In this document: piece by piece, positions 45,170-55,528 of the stretch
Layout: each line of letters starts with the position of its first letter
Position numbering within the stretch: the stretch's first letter is position 1
NCBI RefSeq assembly: GCF_022605165.1
Contig: NC_063069.1
Location: forward strand, 5,270,001 to 5,334,000
Reading direction: 5' to 3'
Source of the DNA: Purpureocillium takamizusanense
Taxonomy: Eukaryota; Ascomycota; Sordariomycetes; Hypocreales; Ophiocordycipitaceae
Length of the DNA: 64,000 bases
Translations under genes and position numbers: made by a program
The notes under the pieces: generated by a model
What the model was told of the DNA's origin: nothing
Databases searched by the model: none
The model's input: the letters and a program-made list of their open reading frames with translations, nothing else

Positions 45170-46405
45170 ATGACATGTCAACACCTGGTCATCGTCGGCG
45201 CTGGCTTTGCCGGCCTCTGGAGCGCCATGGCCGCCAGGAGGCTCATCGATCTACACAAGGCCCTGTCCCGCGAGCGGTCGATCCAGGTCACCGTCGTGGC
45301 ACCTGAGCCAGAACTCATCCTTCGACCACGACTCTACGAGGCAAACGTCGCTAGCATGCGCGCATCACTCGTTGAGCTCTTCGAGGCAACCGATGTTGTC
45401 TTTGTTGCTGCCCGTGTCGGAGTCATCCGCCCCCAGGATGGCGAGGTCGACGCCGTGGACAGCACGGGGGCTGATATCACAATCCCCTACGATCGCCTTA
45501 TCCTGGCCCCGGGCAGTCGGCTGGCTCGGCCTAACATCCCGGGTCTGCGGGAGCATGCTTTCAGTATCGATCAGATCAAAGAGGCGGTCCACCTGGAAGA
45601 CCACCTTCGGAGCCTATCCAAGCTCCCGTCAACGGCGTCGCGCGACACCATAGTCGTGTGCGGCGGTGGCTTCACGGGGATTGAGCTTGCGGCCGAATTG
45701 CCCGATCGTCTGGCCCAGATATTTGGCAAGGATGGCAACTTTCGCGTCGTCATCGTGGACCGCGCAGATGTCATTGGGCCCGAACTAGGAGACAACCCGC
45801 GTCCCATCATTGCTTCGGCCCTCGACGAACTGGGGGTGGAGATGAAGCTCGGCTCCGCCGTCGCGTCCATCGATGCGAGCGGCGTAACCCTGTCGAGCGG
45901 CGAGCGCATCGACACTCTCACGGCCGTGTGGACGGCGGGCATGGAGGCGAACCCGCTGGTGAAGCAACTCGCGGCCCAGCGAGACGGCATGGGCCGCGTG
46001 CAGGTGGACCGGGACCTGCGCATCCCTACCCTTCCCAACGTCTTTGTCACGGGCGACGCGGCCAGCGTCGTCACCAAGGAGGGCGGCCATCTCGCGCTGC
46101 AGTCGTGCCAGCACGCCCTGCGGCTCGGTCGCGCGGCCGGGCACAACGCCGCCGCCGACTTGCTGGGCATCGAGGGGCGGCCGTACGAGCAGCTCAACTA
46201 CGGGACCTGCCTGGACCTCGGCGGCTGGGGATCGCTCATCACGGACGGCTGGGAGCGCACCGTCCATCAGTCCGGGGCTGGAGCCAAGCCCATCAAGCAG
46301 TTTATCAACCAAACCCTCATCTACCCGCCTCCTCCGGACGCCTCGGCGGCCTTTGCGGCTGCTGACCCGGCCGACGATCCGCCTCCCGTCAAGGCTTTCC
46401 TGTAA
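45170..46405 (+). CDS. NDH2/AIF-type FAD-dependent NAD(P)H oxidoreductase
   Basis: A single exon of 411 residues. It is a pyridine nucleotide-disulfide oxidoreductase fold: FAD Rossmann motif GAGFAG at residues 10-15, APGSRLARP, NAD Rossmann CGGGFTGIELAAELP, and the second FAD contact FVTGDAA. The C-terminal PIKQFINQTLIYPPPP resembles the membrane-association tail of type II NADH dehydrogenases but is shorter, and no mitochondrial presequence or EF hand is seen. Proteins of this size in fungi are annotated as NDH2-like or AIF/FSP1-like quinone reductases. The redox-active CxxxxC of disulfide reductases is absent. Start 45170 places the Rossmann fold directly at the N-terminus; the ten upstream in-frame codons contain no ATG. 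Confidence 0.85.
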   Translation: MTCQHLVIVGAGFAGLWSAMAARRLIDLHKALSRERSIQVTVVAPEPELILRPRLYEANVASMRASLVELFEATDVVFVAARVGVIRPQDGEVDAVDSTGADITIPYDRLILAPGSRLARPNIPGLREHAFSIDQIKEAVHLEDHLRSLSKLPSTASRDTIVVCGGGFTGIELAAELPDRLAQIFGKDGNFRVVIVDRADVIGPELGDNPRPIIASALDELGVEMKLGSAVASIDASGVTLSSGERIDTLTAVWTAGMEANPLVKQLAAQRDGMGRVQVDRDLRIPTLPNVFVTGDAASVVTKEGGHLALQSCQHALRLGRAAGHNAAADLLGIEGRPYEQLNYGTCLDLGGWGSLITDGWERTVHQSGAGAKPIKQFINQTLIYPPPPDASAAFAAADPADDPPPVKAFL

Positions 46406-47174
46406 TGTTTGGTCGAAGGTATTTGGACTCGATCAGGACAGCACGTCGAGAAGGGAGGTTCATGCCGCTCGTGACAGCTTTCGAGTTGCGTAGGCAACCG
46501 CGACGCTGGCATCAATCGGTTGCCTCTAGTTCGTCAGCTAGGTCGCTAGGGGCTTGCATCAATAAAACAAGACCTTGTTACCGCAGGGCTACAGTCGATG
46601 TGCTTTGTCGATTTGGAAGGGCTACTTACCCCTGACGCCGTCTAGTCGCCTTGATATCCGGTGTGATCGCTGCCATCAGTGTTTTGTGTGTGTAGGCTGA
46701 GATTCAAGGATATCGCGCCGCCTAGCTGAGCCACAATCTAGTTCGATGTCGGGGGAAAGCTACTGACGTCGTGAGTTTTGGGTCTCCTGGGAGTGGTGTT
46801 TGTGGAGAGTGCAGCGCCAAGACGTCATGGAATCTGTGGCTTTGTAGCGGCAGGGGAAGATCCACCGTCAGCACCTTGAATCTTCTGTCGGTCAGGTCTC
46901 ACTGGGACGCCAGCCAGCCTGGGAGCCGTAGCCTTTGCCCCAGCCTCGTGGGGACCATTTGTGCGCTATAGTATCACTGCCAGCCACTGTTGGAGCCCTG
47001 ACCCCTGATGCTAGTAGTCTTTGCCCACACGTCAAGTGCCGGGCTTGCCGGAAGCGGCACCACTGGATGGTCGGCACTTACGGCGATCGCGGCCCGCTCA
47101 CGCGAAGGTCTTTTTTCGAGTGTTGGCCCGGATCCGCCAGCGTCGAGCACATCTGGTGTTACACAGAGTCAAAG
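46406..47174. other. intergenic: upstream of the ArAE-type gene
   Basis: No separate gene. The frame of the next gene is open back to 46935 and includes an alternative ATG at 47067 that would add 36 residues. Confidence 0.6.
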
Positions 47175-50100
47175 ATGGCGCAAGGACAGCAACATCCGAC
47201 GGCGCCAGCCCGCGGGGGCTCAGAGGCCGTCAGCCCTGACCCGGAACCGAAACAGCATCAAGACGCAAGGCATCGTGGCCCAAGACGACTGCCGGCTTGG
47301 CTAGATCACTTCAACTCGCACGACCTCAAGATCCTCCTCCGCTGCTGGACGGCAACGTGGGTCGCGACCCTCCTCGTCTTCATCGGGCCTTCGCTCCGTC
47401 ACATCGGCCTCGCCACCTTCTTCGGGTCACTGCTGCTCTACATCGTGCCGCCCGCCGGCATCCTGTTCGGGTACCTGCTCGCCGCCTTGTCGCTGCTTCT
47501 CGGCATGTGCCTGGCCTGGGCATGGGGTCTGCTCACCATGAAGGCGGCCCTGGCAGCGCGGCCCGCCGCCGACACCCAACAGCAGCTGCAAGCCCTCCAG
47601 CAACAGGCCGCTGCTCGGGCGCAGCAAACGGGCCAGAGCCCGGCCGTCGAGGCGCAAATCCTTGTCTACGAGGGCTTCATGCTTGACGCTCGCGTCACCG
47701 CCGTCTACTATGCCATGGCTTGCGTCTTCATCTACGTGTTGGCGCGCGTGCGCTGCAGCAACGGCAAGATGGTCGTCCTGCAGCTCTTTGGAACTATCAT
47801 TACGGATCTGTTCCTGCTCATCGGGCCTCTCCTCCCCACTTACACTGCCAATCTGGGGTCGATTCTGGTGAAGCCCGGGGCCATTGGTATCGGGCTCGGA
47901 ATCGCTTGCTGTATCCTCTTCTTCCCGCAGTCAACGTCGTATGCCGTGCTCGACAAGATGGAGAAGCTCATTCGCATGGGGGAGGCGGCCCTAGAGATGA
48001 CTCGGAGACGGCTGGCCGGCGGTGAGCTTCAAATGGAGGATCTCAGAGCTGCCAAGGTGAGGATCATTTCCACCTACAAGGCCATGGAGCCGACACTACT
48101 GTTCCTTCCCCTGGACTTTTCTCGCGGACGGTGGAATGCGGACGATGTCAAGGCACTGCAGGCGCCAGTTCGCGAAGCCATGCTTGCAGGCCTCTCGCTC
48201 ATTGATCTTCACATTGCCCGCGTTGCGGCAAAGCAAAAGCAGTCGACCCTGGAGCATGCAAGCGACAGACAGGCAGAGGTAGCTGAAAAGGGAGTTCACG
48301 AGCCCGGACAGCACCAGCTCCAGGCGAGTGTGGACCTCATGAATGCCCTCAACACTCCCGAAGAGGCCGTCATGCTCACTCATGCACTGGAGGGCCTCCT
48401 CGAAACTACTTCCGAAATCCTCCGACTCTGCTCCAAATCCATACGCCTTGCCGCAGACTGCATACACACTGTCAACTCTTGTCGGTGGATTGGAAAGCCG
48501 TCGCAGGCAAGGTTTGATGAGCTCAATAGAGAGCTCCGCGACACCCTCACAGCCCTTCGCGCAGCAACGGCTACTTGCGTCACTAGAACTACCGAGGCGA
48601 TCCTTGACAGCCACGCCGACCTCTTTGACGCAGACGGCCAACTAAAATCCTCAAATGGTCACGGCCCAAACTCGATCCGTGGTATAGTCATATCCATGGT
48701 CCTCGAGGAGCGTATCCTCGGCACCGCCACGGCCCTGGGCGAGGTCCTCGACCATATCATCAAGCTCAACGACGCGCGCAAAGTCCATCGCATCTGGCTC
48801 CCTTCGAGACTGCGTTACGCGGTGGCCTGGATCTTCAACGGTAGGCTCACGGTTCCCGTCTTTGGCAAGACCGACGCGGCCGATGACCCCGATGGCATGA
48901 CAGATGTGGTCCCTCTCGAAGAACAGGCCGTGGAGGCCCATAGGCGTTTGCGTATCAGCAGGGTCTCGTACGGCTCAGCGGCTCGGAGGAGCTTTGCCAG
49001 TCGCGCTATTGTGGCTACGTTCCGGTGGCTATTCAACCCTGCTGGCATGTATGCCCTACGTATGGTGATCGTAACCATTGCCACGTCTATCCCGGCGGCC
49101 ATACCACATTCTGCCGGCTTCTTCTATCGTGAGAAAGGGATTTGGGGCGTCATCACCGCTCAAACCTGCCTCCTCGTCTACATGGCCGACTTCACATTTT
49201 CCCTGGTCTCGCGAGGCCTGGGCACCATCATCGGCGGCGTCATGGGCATGGTGGCTTGGTACATTGGATCCGGAGGTGGAAATGGCAATGCGTACGGTCT
49301 CGGGGCCATCACTGCTGTTATGATTGCGATTCTGATCTGGTGCCGCCTGTTTCTCCCACCCGCCTTCGCGCAGGCGAGCATCATGTCAGGGGCCACGTTT
49401 GCGCTCGTTGTCGGCTTCAGCTGGGACCAGCATCACATCCAGCAATATGGTCTTCCAGGGGTCGGATACGAGGCATTCTGGAAGCGACTTGTTACGGTGC
49501 TGCTCGGCTTCCTCGCGTCATTCGTTGTGCAGATTTTCCCCAAGCCACCGTCGGCCACGAACCATGTACGCAAGACATTGGCCAATACTGTCCGGAATCT
49601 CTCGGATCACTACGCGCTCCTGGTATCTCACTGGGGTCGGAGTGACAAGTCCAGTCCGCTTGGTGCAGTGGCTGACCAGATTTCACTGGACGTCGCCGAC
49701 ACACTCATGTCTCTCAACGGCGCAATCTCACTCTTGAAAGTCGAGATGAGCTTCAGTCCTTTTGACCAAAAGGCGCTCAAAGCAACCCAGGAGAAATGCC
49801 AATCCATAAACCAGTCTCTTGGGCGGCTCCTCGATCTTTCGACGACGCTGCCAAGGGAGCTCCAGGAACAGCTTGCTCACGTCGTGGGCATTGACGACGA
49901 TCGCGCCATTGGAGACACCATGGCTGTGCTTGGTATCATTGAGCAGGCGCTTCGTACCGGATCTCCCTTGCCGGAGCGCCTACCGGCTCCCTTGCTTCGC
50001 CGATTCTTCGACTCATGGCGGGCACAGCACCGCCACGCTACTGTGACCAAGACGCTGGTGCGCGACGGAAACTATCGCCGCTACTGCGTCGCCATGTCGT

Positions 50101-50198
50101 CGTACTTCAAATTTCTCTCTACCGTGGATGACCTGGTCCTTATTCTCAAGGGAGTTCTCGGTGAATGTCACGTCATTCATCAATGGGAGGATGTTTAG
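47175..50198 (+). CDS. ArAE-type (DUF2421) multi-span membrane protein
   Basis: A single exon of 1007 residues. It has two membrane blocks separated by a long cytosolic helical part, the layout of fungal aromatic-acid-exporter-like proteins (ArAE_2 N-terminal domain, FUSC-like domain, DUF2421). Block one, about residues 60-260, includes FIGPSLRHIGLATFFGSLLL and GAIGIGLGIACCILFFPQS. Block two, about 620-780, includes MVIVTIATSIPAAIPHSAG, GIWGVITAQTCLLVYMADF and a glycine-rich GTIIGGVMGMVAWYIG. The C-terminal 200 residues are soluble and helical. A yeast relative affects brefeldin A sensitivity; transport of organic acids is assumed for the family but not shown. The Lys/Gln/Pro-rich N-terminus is likely disordered. 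ATG 47067 is an alternative start. Confidence 0.85.
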   Translation: MAQGQQHPTAPARGGSEAVSPDPEPKQHQDARHRGPRRLPAWLDHFNSHDLKILLRCWTATWVATLLVFIGPSLRHIGLATFFGSLLLYIVPPAGILFGYLLAALSLLLGMCLAWAWGLLTMKAALAARPAADTQQQLQALQQQAAARAQQTGQSPAVEAQILVYEGFMLDARVTAVYYAMACVFIYVLARVRCSNGKMVVLQLFGTIITDLFLLIGPLLPTYTANLGSILVKPGAIGIGLGIACCILFFPQSTSYAVLDKMEKLIRMGEAALEMTRRRLAGGELQMEDLRAAKVRIISTYKAMEPTLLFLPLDFSRGRWNADDVKALQAPVREAMLAGLSLIDLHIARVAAKQKQSTLEHASDRQAEVAEKGVHEPGQHQLQASVDLMNALNTPEEAVMLTHALEGLLETTSEILRLCSKSIRLAADCIHTVNSCRWIGKPSQARFDELNRELRDTLTALRAATATCVTRTTEAILDSHADLFDADGQLKSSNGHGPNSIRGIVISMVLEERILGTATALGEVLDHIIKLNDARKVHRIWLPSRLRYAVAWIFNGRLTVPVFGKTDAADDPDGMTDVVPLEEQAVEAHRRLRISRVSYGSAARRSFASRAIVATFRWLFNPAGMYALRMVIVTIATSIPAAIPHSAGFFYREKGIWGVITAQTCLLVYMADFTFSLVSRGLGTIIGGVMGMVAWYIGSGGGNGNAYGLGAITAVMIAILIWCRLFLPPAFAQASIMSGATFALVVGFSWDQHHIQQYGLPGVGYEAFWKRLVTVLLGFLASFVVQIFPKPPSATNHVRKTLANTVRNLSDHYALLVSHWGRSDKSSPLGAVADQISLDVADTLMSLNGAISLLKVEMSFSPFDQKALKATQEKCQSINQSLGRLLDLSTTLPRELQEQLAHVVGIDDDRAIGDTMAVLGIIEQALRTGSPLPERLPAPLLRRFFDSWRAQHRHATVTKTLVRDGNYRRYCVAMSSYFKFLSTVDDLVLILKGVLGECHVIHQWEDV

Positions 50199-50976
50199 CC
50201 AGGCTTTGATGAAGACCAAGATATACATGTAGGCCGAACCATCATAAAATGAACGAAGAGTACAAAATTTTCTCCTGCAGATGCTGTTACCTTTCCCACG
50301 CGAAACATGAGCAGCGTCTATGCTGCCAGCGTCGGCTTCTTGGCCCAAAGCAGCGTGGAAGCGCAAGCTTCTCCAAGCCAGGTTAACACGACGGATTCGA
50401 GCACCCAAGTTCAGCAGCATCGGTGCCACGCCAGGGAAGCACATCCCAGTATGCGACGTCAAAAACCCCTCTCTTCACAGAATTCAACTTGATCCGTCGG
50501 CTCGTACGGGAACAAGAGAAGATCTCGACGATCGTTTTGCGGGGTACCGGCCGGGCCGCAACGTCGTGGCTCGACAAGGAACAGTGCATGAATTGAGGTG
50601 CTGCTCGATGCTCCCCAAGTAGGAGGCGCACCAATGACGACAATTAGGCAATTTACACGGTCGCTCCATCTCAGCGATACGAGATCAAGCTGGCTACTGC
50701 TGCGCCGTCGATTGCACGCCTAGCCTCGAGGGGGATGCAGGACAGCGATCTGCAACGCATCTACAATTCCGGTGTAACACTGCAGATGCGCGCCAATGGC
50801 TCTAATTATCCGCGCTCTATCATACGATTCCGCGAGTGCTACAGGCCAGCTTCGGGGCCGTCTTGGCCGAGAGCGAAGATATAAAACATCTTCTTGATAC
50901 CGAAGGCGGCTTCTCTGCTGTGGTTTCGACGACTAAGAAGCCACCTCTCAATACAAGTCTATTTCCTTGATTCAAT
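50199..50976. other. intergenic: promoter of the alpha-galactosidase gene
   Basis: No gene. A TATA box close to the downstream gene is the only feature noted. Confidence 0.55.
50880..50886 (+). promoter_or_regulatory. TATA box of the alpha-galactosidase gene
   Basis: TATAAAA lies 97 bp before the ATG at 50977, consistent with a strongly inducible secreted hydrolase. Confidence 0.5.
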
Positions 50977-52560
50977 ATGACTCGTAACAATCAGATGCTC
51001 CTGGCGCTGCCTCTTCTCGGCGGTGCAGCTGGACATGTGTCCAAGTCTGGCGCTGTCAGTATCATATCCCAGGTTTAGTACATGGAGGCGGCTCACCTGG
51101 TGCTGACACTCCTTCAGGGCAAGCTGCCCAGTCTTGGGTGGAACTCTTGGAACATGTACGGCTGTGATATTGACGAGGCCAAGTTCCTTGCAGCGGCACA
51201 GAAGATGATTGACACGGGACTCAAGGACGCCGGATACAATTATGTGAACGGTGAGAAGCTCTGGATAACTCCACGACGAACTTGGAACTGAGCCACATTG
51301 TCCCAGTTGACGACTGCTGGTCCTTGAAAACTGGTCGTAGCGACGACGGTCACATTCAAGTCAACATGACTCGCTTTCCAAACGGCCTTGACGGTCTGGC
51401 CAGCAAGATTCATGACATGGGCTTGAAAATTGGCATTTACAGCAGTCAGCACCTCTCCTCCATTACGGCAATTCAGACTAGCCAGCTGACAGTCAACAGC
51501 CGCGGGGACCGCAACATGTGCTGGTTACCCAGCTAGCCTGGAGCATGAGGAAACCGACGCTGCCGACTGGGCATCCTGGGGAATCGATTGTAAGCACCTT
51601 AAGAATTTGAACATACATGCCGTTGCTAACACCGTGAGCAGACCTCAAATAGTGCGTATATGGCCATGCAGTGCGTAATCTATCCTGCTAATGACCAGAA
51701 GCGACAACTGCAATGTCCCAGACAATTGGAAAGACGAATATGTCTTCTGTCACCCGGACTATGTCAAGACAAACTCGAATGGAACCTGCACACCCGAAAT
51801 AACCGAAAATCTGGCCCCGCCGGGATACGACTGGCGAACGTCAAAGTCATTCGATCGCTTCAAACGGATGAAGGACGCACTCGACAAACAAGATCACGAG
51901 ATAGTTTACAACTTGTGCATCTGGGGCACAGCGGACGTTTTCTCATGGGGCAAGGATATCGCCATCAGTTGGCGGATGAGTAATGACATCAATGCGCACT
52001 GGGACACCGTCACGCACATCATCAACCTGAATTCGTTCTATCTTAATTCGGTGGATTTTTGGAGCCACAACGACGCAGACATGCTGGAGGTCGGGAACAA
52101 CCTTTCCGATGCAGAGGCGCGTTCCCACTTTGCGCTGTGGGCGGCTATGAAGTCGCCGCTGCTCATCGGAACCGACCTGGACAAGCTGAGCCAGTCCAAC
52201 ATCGATATACTCAAGAATCGTCGTCTTCTGGCATTCAGCCAAGACGAGACTGTCGGCGCCCCGGCAAAGCCGTACAAGTGGGGTATCAACCCGGATTGGA
52301 CTTACAACAGCACCAATCCCGCCGAATTCTGGGCTGGCGATTCCGAGAATGGCATCTTGGTTCTCATGCTCAATACTTTAGGCGAAACTGACTCGAAAAC
52401 GGCTGTCTGGTCCGAGATCCCGGGGCTTGACGGTAACTGCAAACACCGAGTGACGAATGTGTGGACGGGTGAAGATCTCGGCTGTCTGGGAGAATACAAG
52501 GCGGACGTTGAGAGCCACGATACAGCGGCTATTCTGGTGTCTAAGCACTCGTGCCACTAA
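50977..52560 (+). CDS. secreted GH27 alpha-galactosidase
   Basis: Exons 50977-51054, 51118-51250, 51307-51444, 51500-51589, 51642-51651 and 51702-52560 give 435 residues. It releases terminal alpha-1,6-galactose from melibiose, raffinose-type sugars or galactomannan. A hydrophobic signal peptide (LLALPLLGGAAG) precedes GKLPSLGWNSWNMYGCD, the family start. VDDCWS, IYSTAGTATCAGYP and DYLKYDNCN follow; the nucleophile is Asp 151 and the acid/base is Asp 245 in SWRMSNDI. WAAMKSPLLIG and the C-terminal beta-domain complete the enzyme. Introns are 50-63 bp. The fifth exon is ten bases and carries part of the nucleophile motif; with other nearby AG or GT sites the frame breaks. A donor of GTCAGT type is used twice. 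Substrate preference cannot be judged. Confidence 0.9.
51642..51651 (+). other. proposed 10-nt micro-exon
   Basis: ACCTCAAATA sits between an AG acceptor and a GTGCGT donor and supplies Y-L-K-Y of the YLKYDNC catalytic motif, split across three exons. No other path through this region gives the conserved motif in frame. Confidence 0.75.
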
Positions 52561-53458
52561 AATTTCTGGAGTGGTGGGACTGCTGAAGTCGAGAAGAACT
52601 TTCCCTGCTATGACTGAAAGAAACGCATAAACTCGCGCTCAGGCGGAGCTATGACTTTCGCATGTCTGTATTTACAGTGAGGTGACGCATCGTGATATCA
52701 TTGCAGCTGTCCCTGGAAAACGAATGTTGAGGCAGTGCCAGCCAATTATAAGGTCAAATAACATCTGTTTCTGATACGAGTGAGTCGCAGGCACAATCAG
52801 CTGATGTGAGACTCCGGTTTTTCTTTTCACGACCTCGGCAGCACCTCAATGCGGACACGAGTTCCATGACGTCGACTGCATATTGTTGTCATCCATGAAT
52901 GATATGCCAACGTGCTGATATCCACAGTTGAAACGAATGAGATGACCATCGACGGAAGCTTCTGGCCCCTTGAGTCGGCACTGTTTGGGTAGTATGTGAC
53001 GAATGGCTACGTCTTTGTATAATCGCAAGCTATCTCCGAGGCTGAAGACCGCTTCGCTCAATACAATTAACACTGCCATTGCCAATTATGCCCATAGTTA
53101 TTATAATGTTTTTGAGTATTTCTGGAGAGTCGCCAGATACGAGATGATGGGCCGATGGTAATGGCTAAGGCCTGCGGGCAGGCCGTGTGCAGCTCGTAAA
53201 GCGGCGCTGACGGCACCGACTGTCTCACTATTCCTTGTTCCAAGTCAGCAAGCGCCGGCAATTACGACGTTGCATGAAGGCCTATTTTTGATAAATGCCT
53301 TCCATCTATTGTTTCTTCTGTTGGACATGAGTATATAAACAGCCAGATCGTTCGGCAGACCAGAGAAGCCATCCACCCCTTCTACTCAGTCCCAGCACAA
53401 CACTGTCACTCGGTCTACACTTGCTTCTATACGCCAAGTCTCTTGAACAAATCCCAAA
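52561..53458. other. intergenic
   Basis: About 900 bp with no gene. The last 130 bp are the promoter and leader of the small secreted protein gene. Confidence 0.6.
53332..53339 (+). promoter_or_regulatory. TATA box of the small secreted protein gene
   Basis: TATATAAA lies 127 bp before the ATG at 53459 and is followed by a CA- and CT-rich leader, as in highly expressed fungal secreted-protein genes. Confidence 0.5.
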
Positions 53459-53872
53459 ATGCAATTGAGCAATCTTCTTACGCTGCTTGCCGCCGTCGCG
53501 ACAGGCGCAAACGCAAATGTCGCTGCCCCACGAGCGCTGCACCTCGCCGATTTCCGCATCTACAGTGGGTCGGGTTGCGATACCGGCAATCTGGGGATAG
53601 TCTCGGTTTACGAGGGCGATGTTCGACCTGGCGGCTGCAAGCAACTCGTCGACACCAACGTCAAGTCTGTATCGACGGTTGACATCAACACGAATTGCAA
53701 GCGTGCGTATCTATGCTTAGCATGATAGATCTCTTCAACGACGGCTAATGACAAGTCTATAGTGTACTTCTTCACCGATCTGGAATGCAGGGCTGGGAAG
53801 GAAGAGGTATCTTGGAAGCAATGCTATGGATCTCTCGACGGAATCAAGAGCTGGAACATCAAATGCGATTGA
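53459..53872 (+). CDS. six-cysteine small secreted protein
   Basis: Exons 53459-53702 and 53763-53872 give 117 residues. Residues 1-20 are a signal peptide (LLTLLAAVATGANA). The mature part has six cysteines (in GCDTG, GGCKQ, NCK, ECRAG, QCYG and KCD), enough for three disulfides, and ends with KCD. There is no known enzymatic motif. Size, secretion and cysteine pairing fit the loose class of candidate effectors; I do not recognise a specific family. The 60-bp intron (GTGCGT donor, CTATAG acceptor, branch CTAAT) gives CKLYFFTDLEC, whereas reading through adds only seven residues and loses three cysteines, which supports the spliced form. Neighbours are secreted hydrolases on the same strand. 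Confidence 0.78.
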
Positions 53873-55528
53873 GATATGGCCTTTAATGTTAGCTAGAAGC
53901 CGCGGAGTCTTTGACTACCCCAGGCACTTGTCATCAGCATCAGCATCAGCATCAGCATCAGCATCAGCACCAGCGTCGGCCCCATACATAGCTCAACATG
54001 CATCTCCGTCAGTGGAGCTCACTATTCAAGGTTCAGAGGATTATGCCTTCCAGTACATGTCAGTAGTTGACGGAAACTTGTGCTCATGGGCCCGAAGACT
54101 CCGGCTGGCTGATGGTCTGGGGCCGCGCACTTTTCGTCGTCCAAGTTGTTCGACAGGAGCAGGATTGATGAACGGGGGGACCATTCTCTTGCGCTCTTGG
54201 GGATGACACTGGTGTACCAAAGTATACGAAGCAGCGGCTTCGGTGCTGCAGAAACATTTGGAAGGACAACCCTCGTTGGTTGCTATCAACAGCTCTGCAT
54301 TAGCCAGCTGGCGGTCTAAACACCAGGGAAATGATCGTCTGTGCTCCAGTGACCAACGCAAGATGCGACAGGTATTTTATTACCAGCCAACATCCGGAGT
54401 CGATAACTTCTTTCGCCGATCCCGCCGTCTTTCGTCACAGTATTTCGGGAATGCGCGTGTACAGAGGAGGTCGAATTGCCCTCGTAGCTTCTTGATATAT
54501 CAGAACCCTAATTTCGGCCGCTCCCTCCCCCATACGGCGCTACTGGCTGCCAGAACACCGCAATACGTCCGGACAATCTGCAGCCACTCGGTGTCGGGAG
54601 TGGTTTGATTCGAAATTGGCATTCATCAGAGAAACCAGGCCCCGCCGTGATCCGAGCGCCCAACAGTGCTTTGTTGAGGATGTTCGTGCTTCTCGCAGGG
54701 TGCTCCCTTTGCTCTGGCCTCAGATCGATTGAGATTAAGGCTTTTACAGTCCGACAAGCTCATAGAAGACTCGTTAGCAGAAGCAAAATCTCAAAAGGCG
54801 TTATCGGAACATCGTCAAAGTCATGGAAAGCCTGTGACTGTGCAGGGCTACCCTTCAGCGGCCTGACTATAACGACGCATCGTTGGCTGTTGCAAGACAG
54901 CTCTACCTTCCTAAAGCGGCACAAGTGCCGTTGTGGCTTTGCTGCACTGCACTCTCTTGTTTCCCACATTACACCGAACAAGCACGAATTACGAGGTACA
55001 GTTTGGCCTCATGTCGATACAAACTGGGTCGGCGCGACTGTACGAGATGCCTGACATTGCCCTCACTTGAGAGAGGTACGTTGAGGAGTTAAGAGGCTCT
55101 TTCTACCGCGTGTGTTTGCCTGCCGTCTTCGTAAACCTCAAGACTTTATGTGAGTCTTGGGCAAGCAGTGTCAACTCAGGGCGAAGTTCAGGGTCGGCGC
55201 AAAGCGGCGGTACTTTGTTTCGAACATGACGGTGTATCCAGTACAGCTGCGGAGTACTGTACATAGTCGAGTTCGCACAGCTCAAATTTCGGCGATACTC
55301 CCAACTACTGAGCATGCATGTTCACGGTCTAATTGCCCGACACGCGGCGACCTGGACATCAATCGACGTCGCAATATTACAGCCCAAATTGGATTGGAAA
55401 CACGGACACAGCTCCTGGAATCATAAATAGACGCCGACATCTCATGTTGCTGTCAGATTTACCAAAGAAACAAGTCCACAAGCTATACTTGGCCACAACA
55501 CATTGTAACCAGATATTTACACGTCAAA
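53873..55528. other. intergenic with a hexamer repeat
   Basis: About 1.65 kb without a supported gene. A plus-strand frame from 53826 is lengthened by the CATCAG repeat and has no domain. Confidence 0.55.
53932..53970. repeat. (CATCAG)n microsatellite
   Basis: About six perfect CATCAG units, 60 bp after the stop codon of the small secreted protein gene. Likely variable in copy number. Confidence 0.8.

Noticed and set aside
53826..54206. 126-codon frame rich in Ala-Ser repeats
   Set aside because: It is the CATCAG microsatellite read as protein and overlaps the end of the secreted protein gene.
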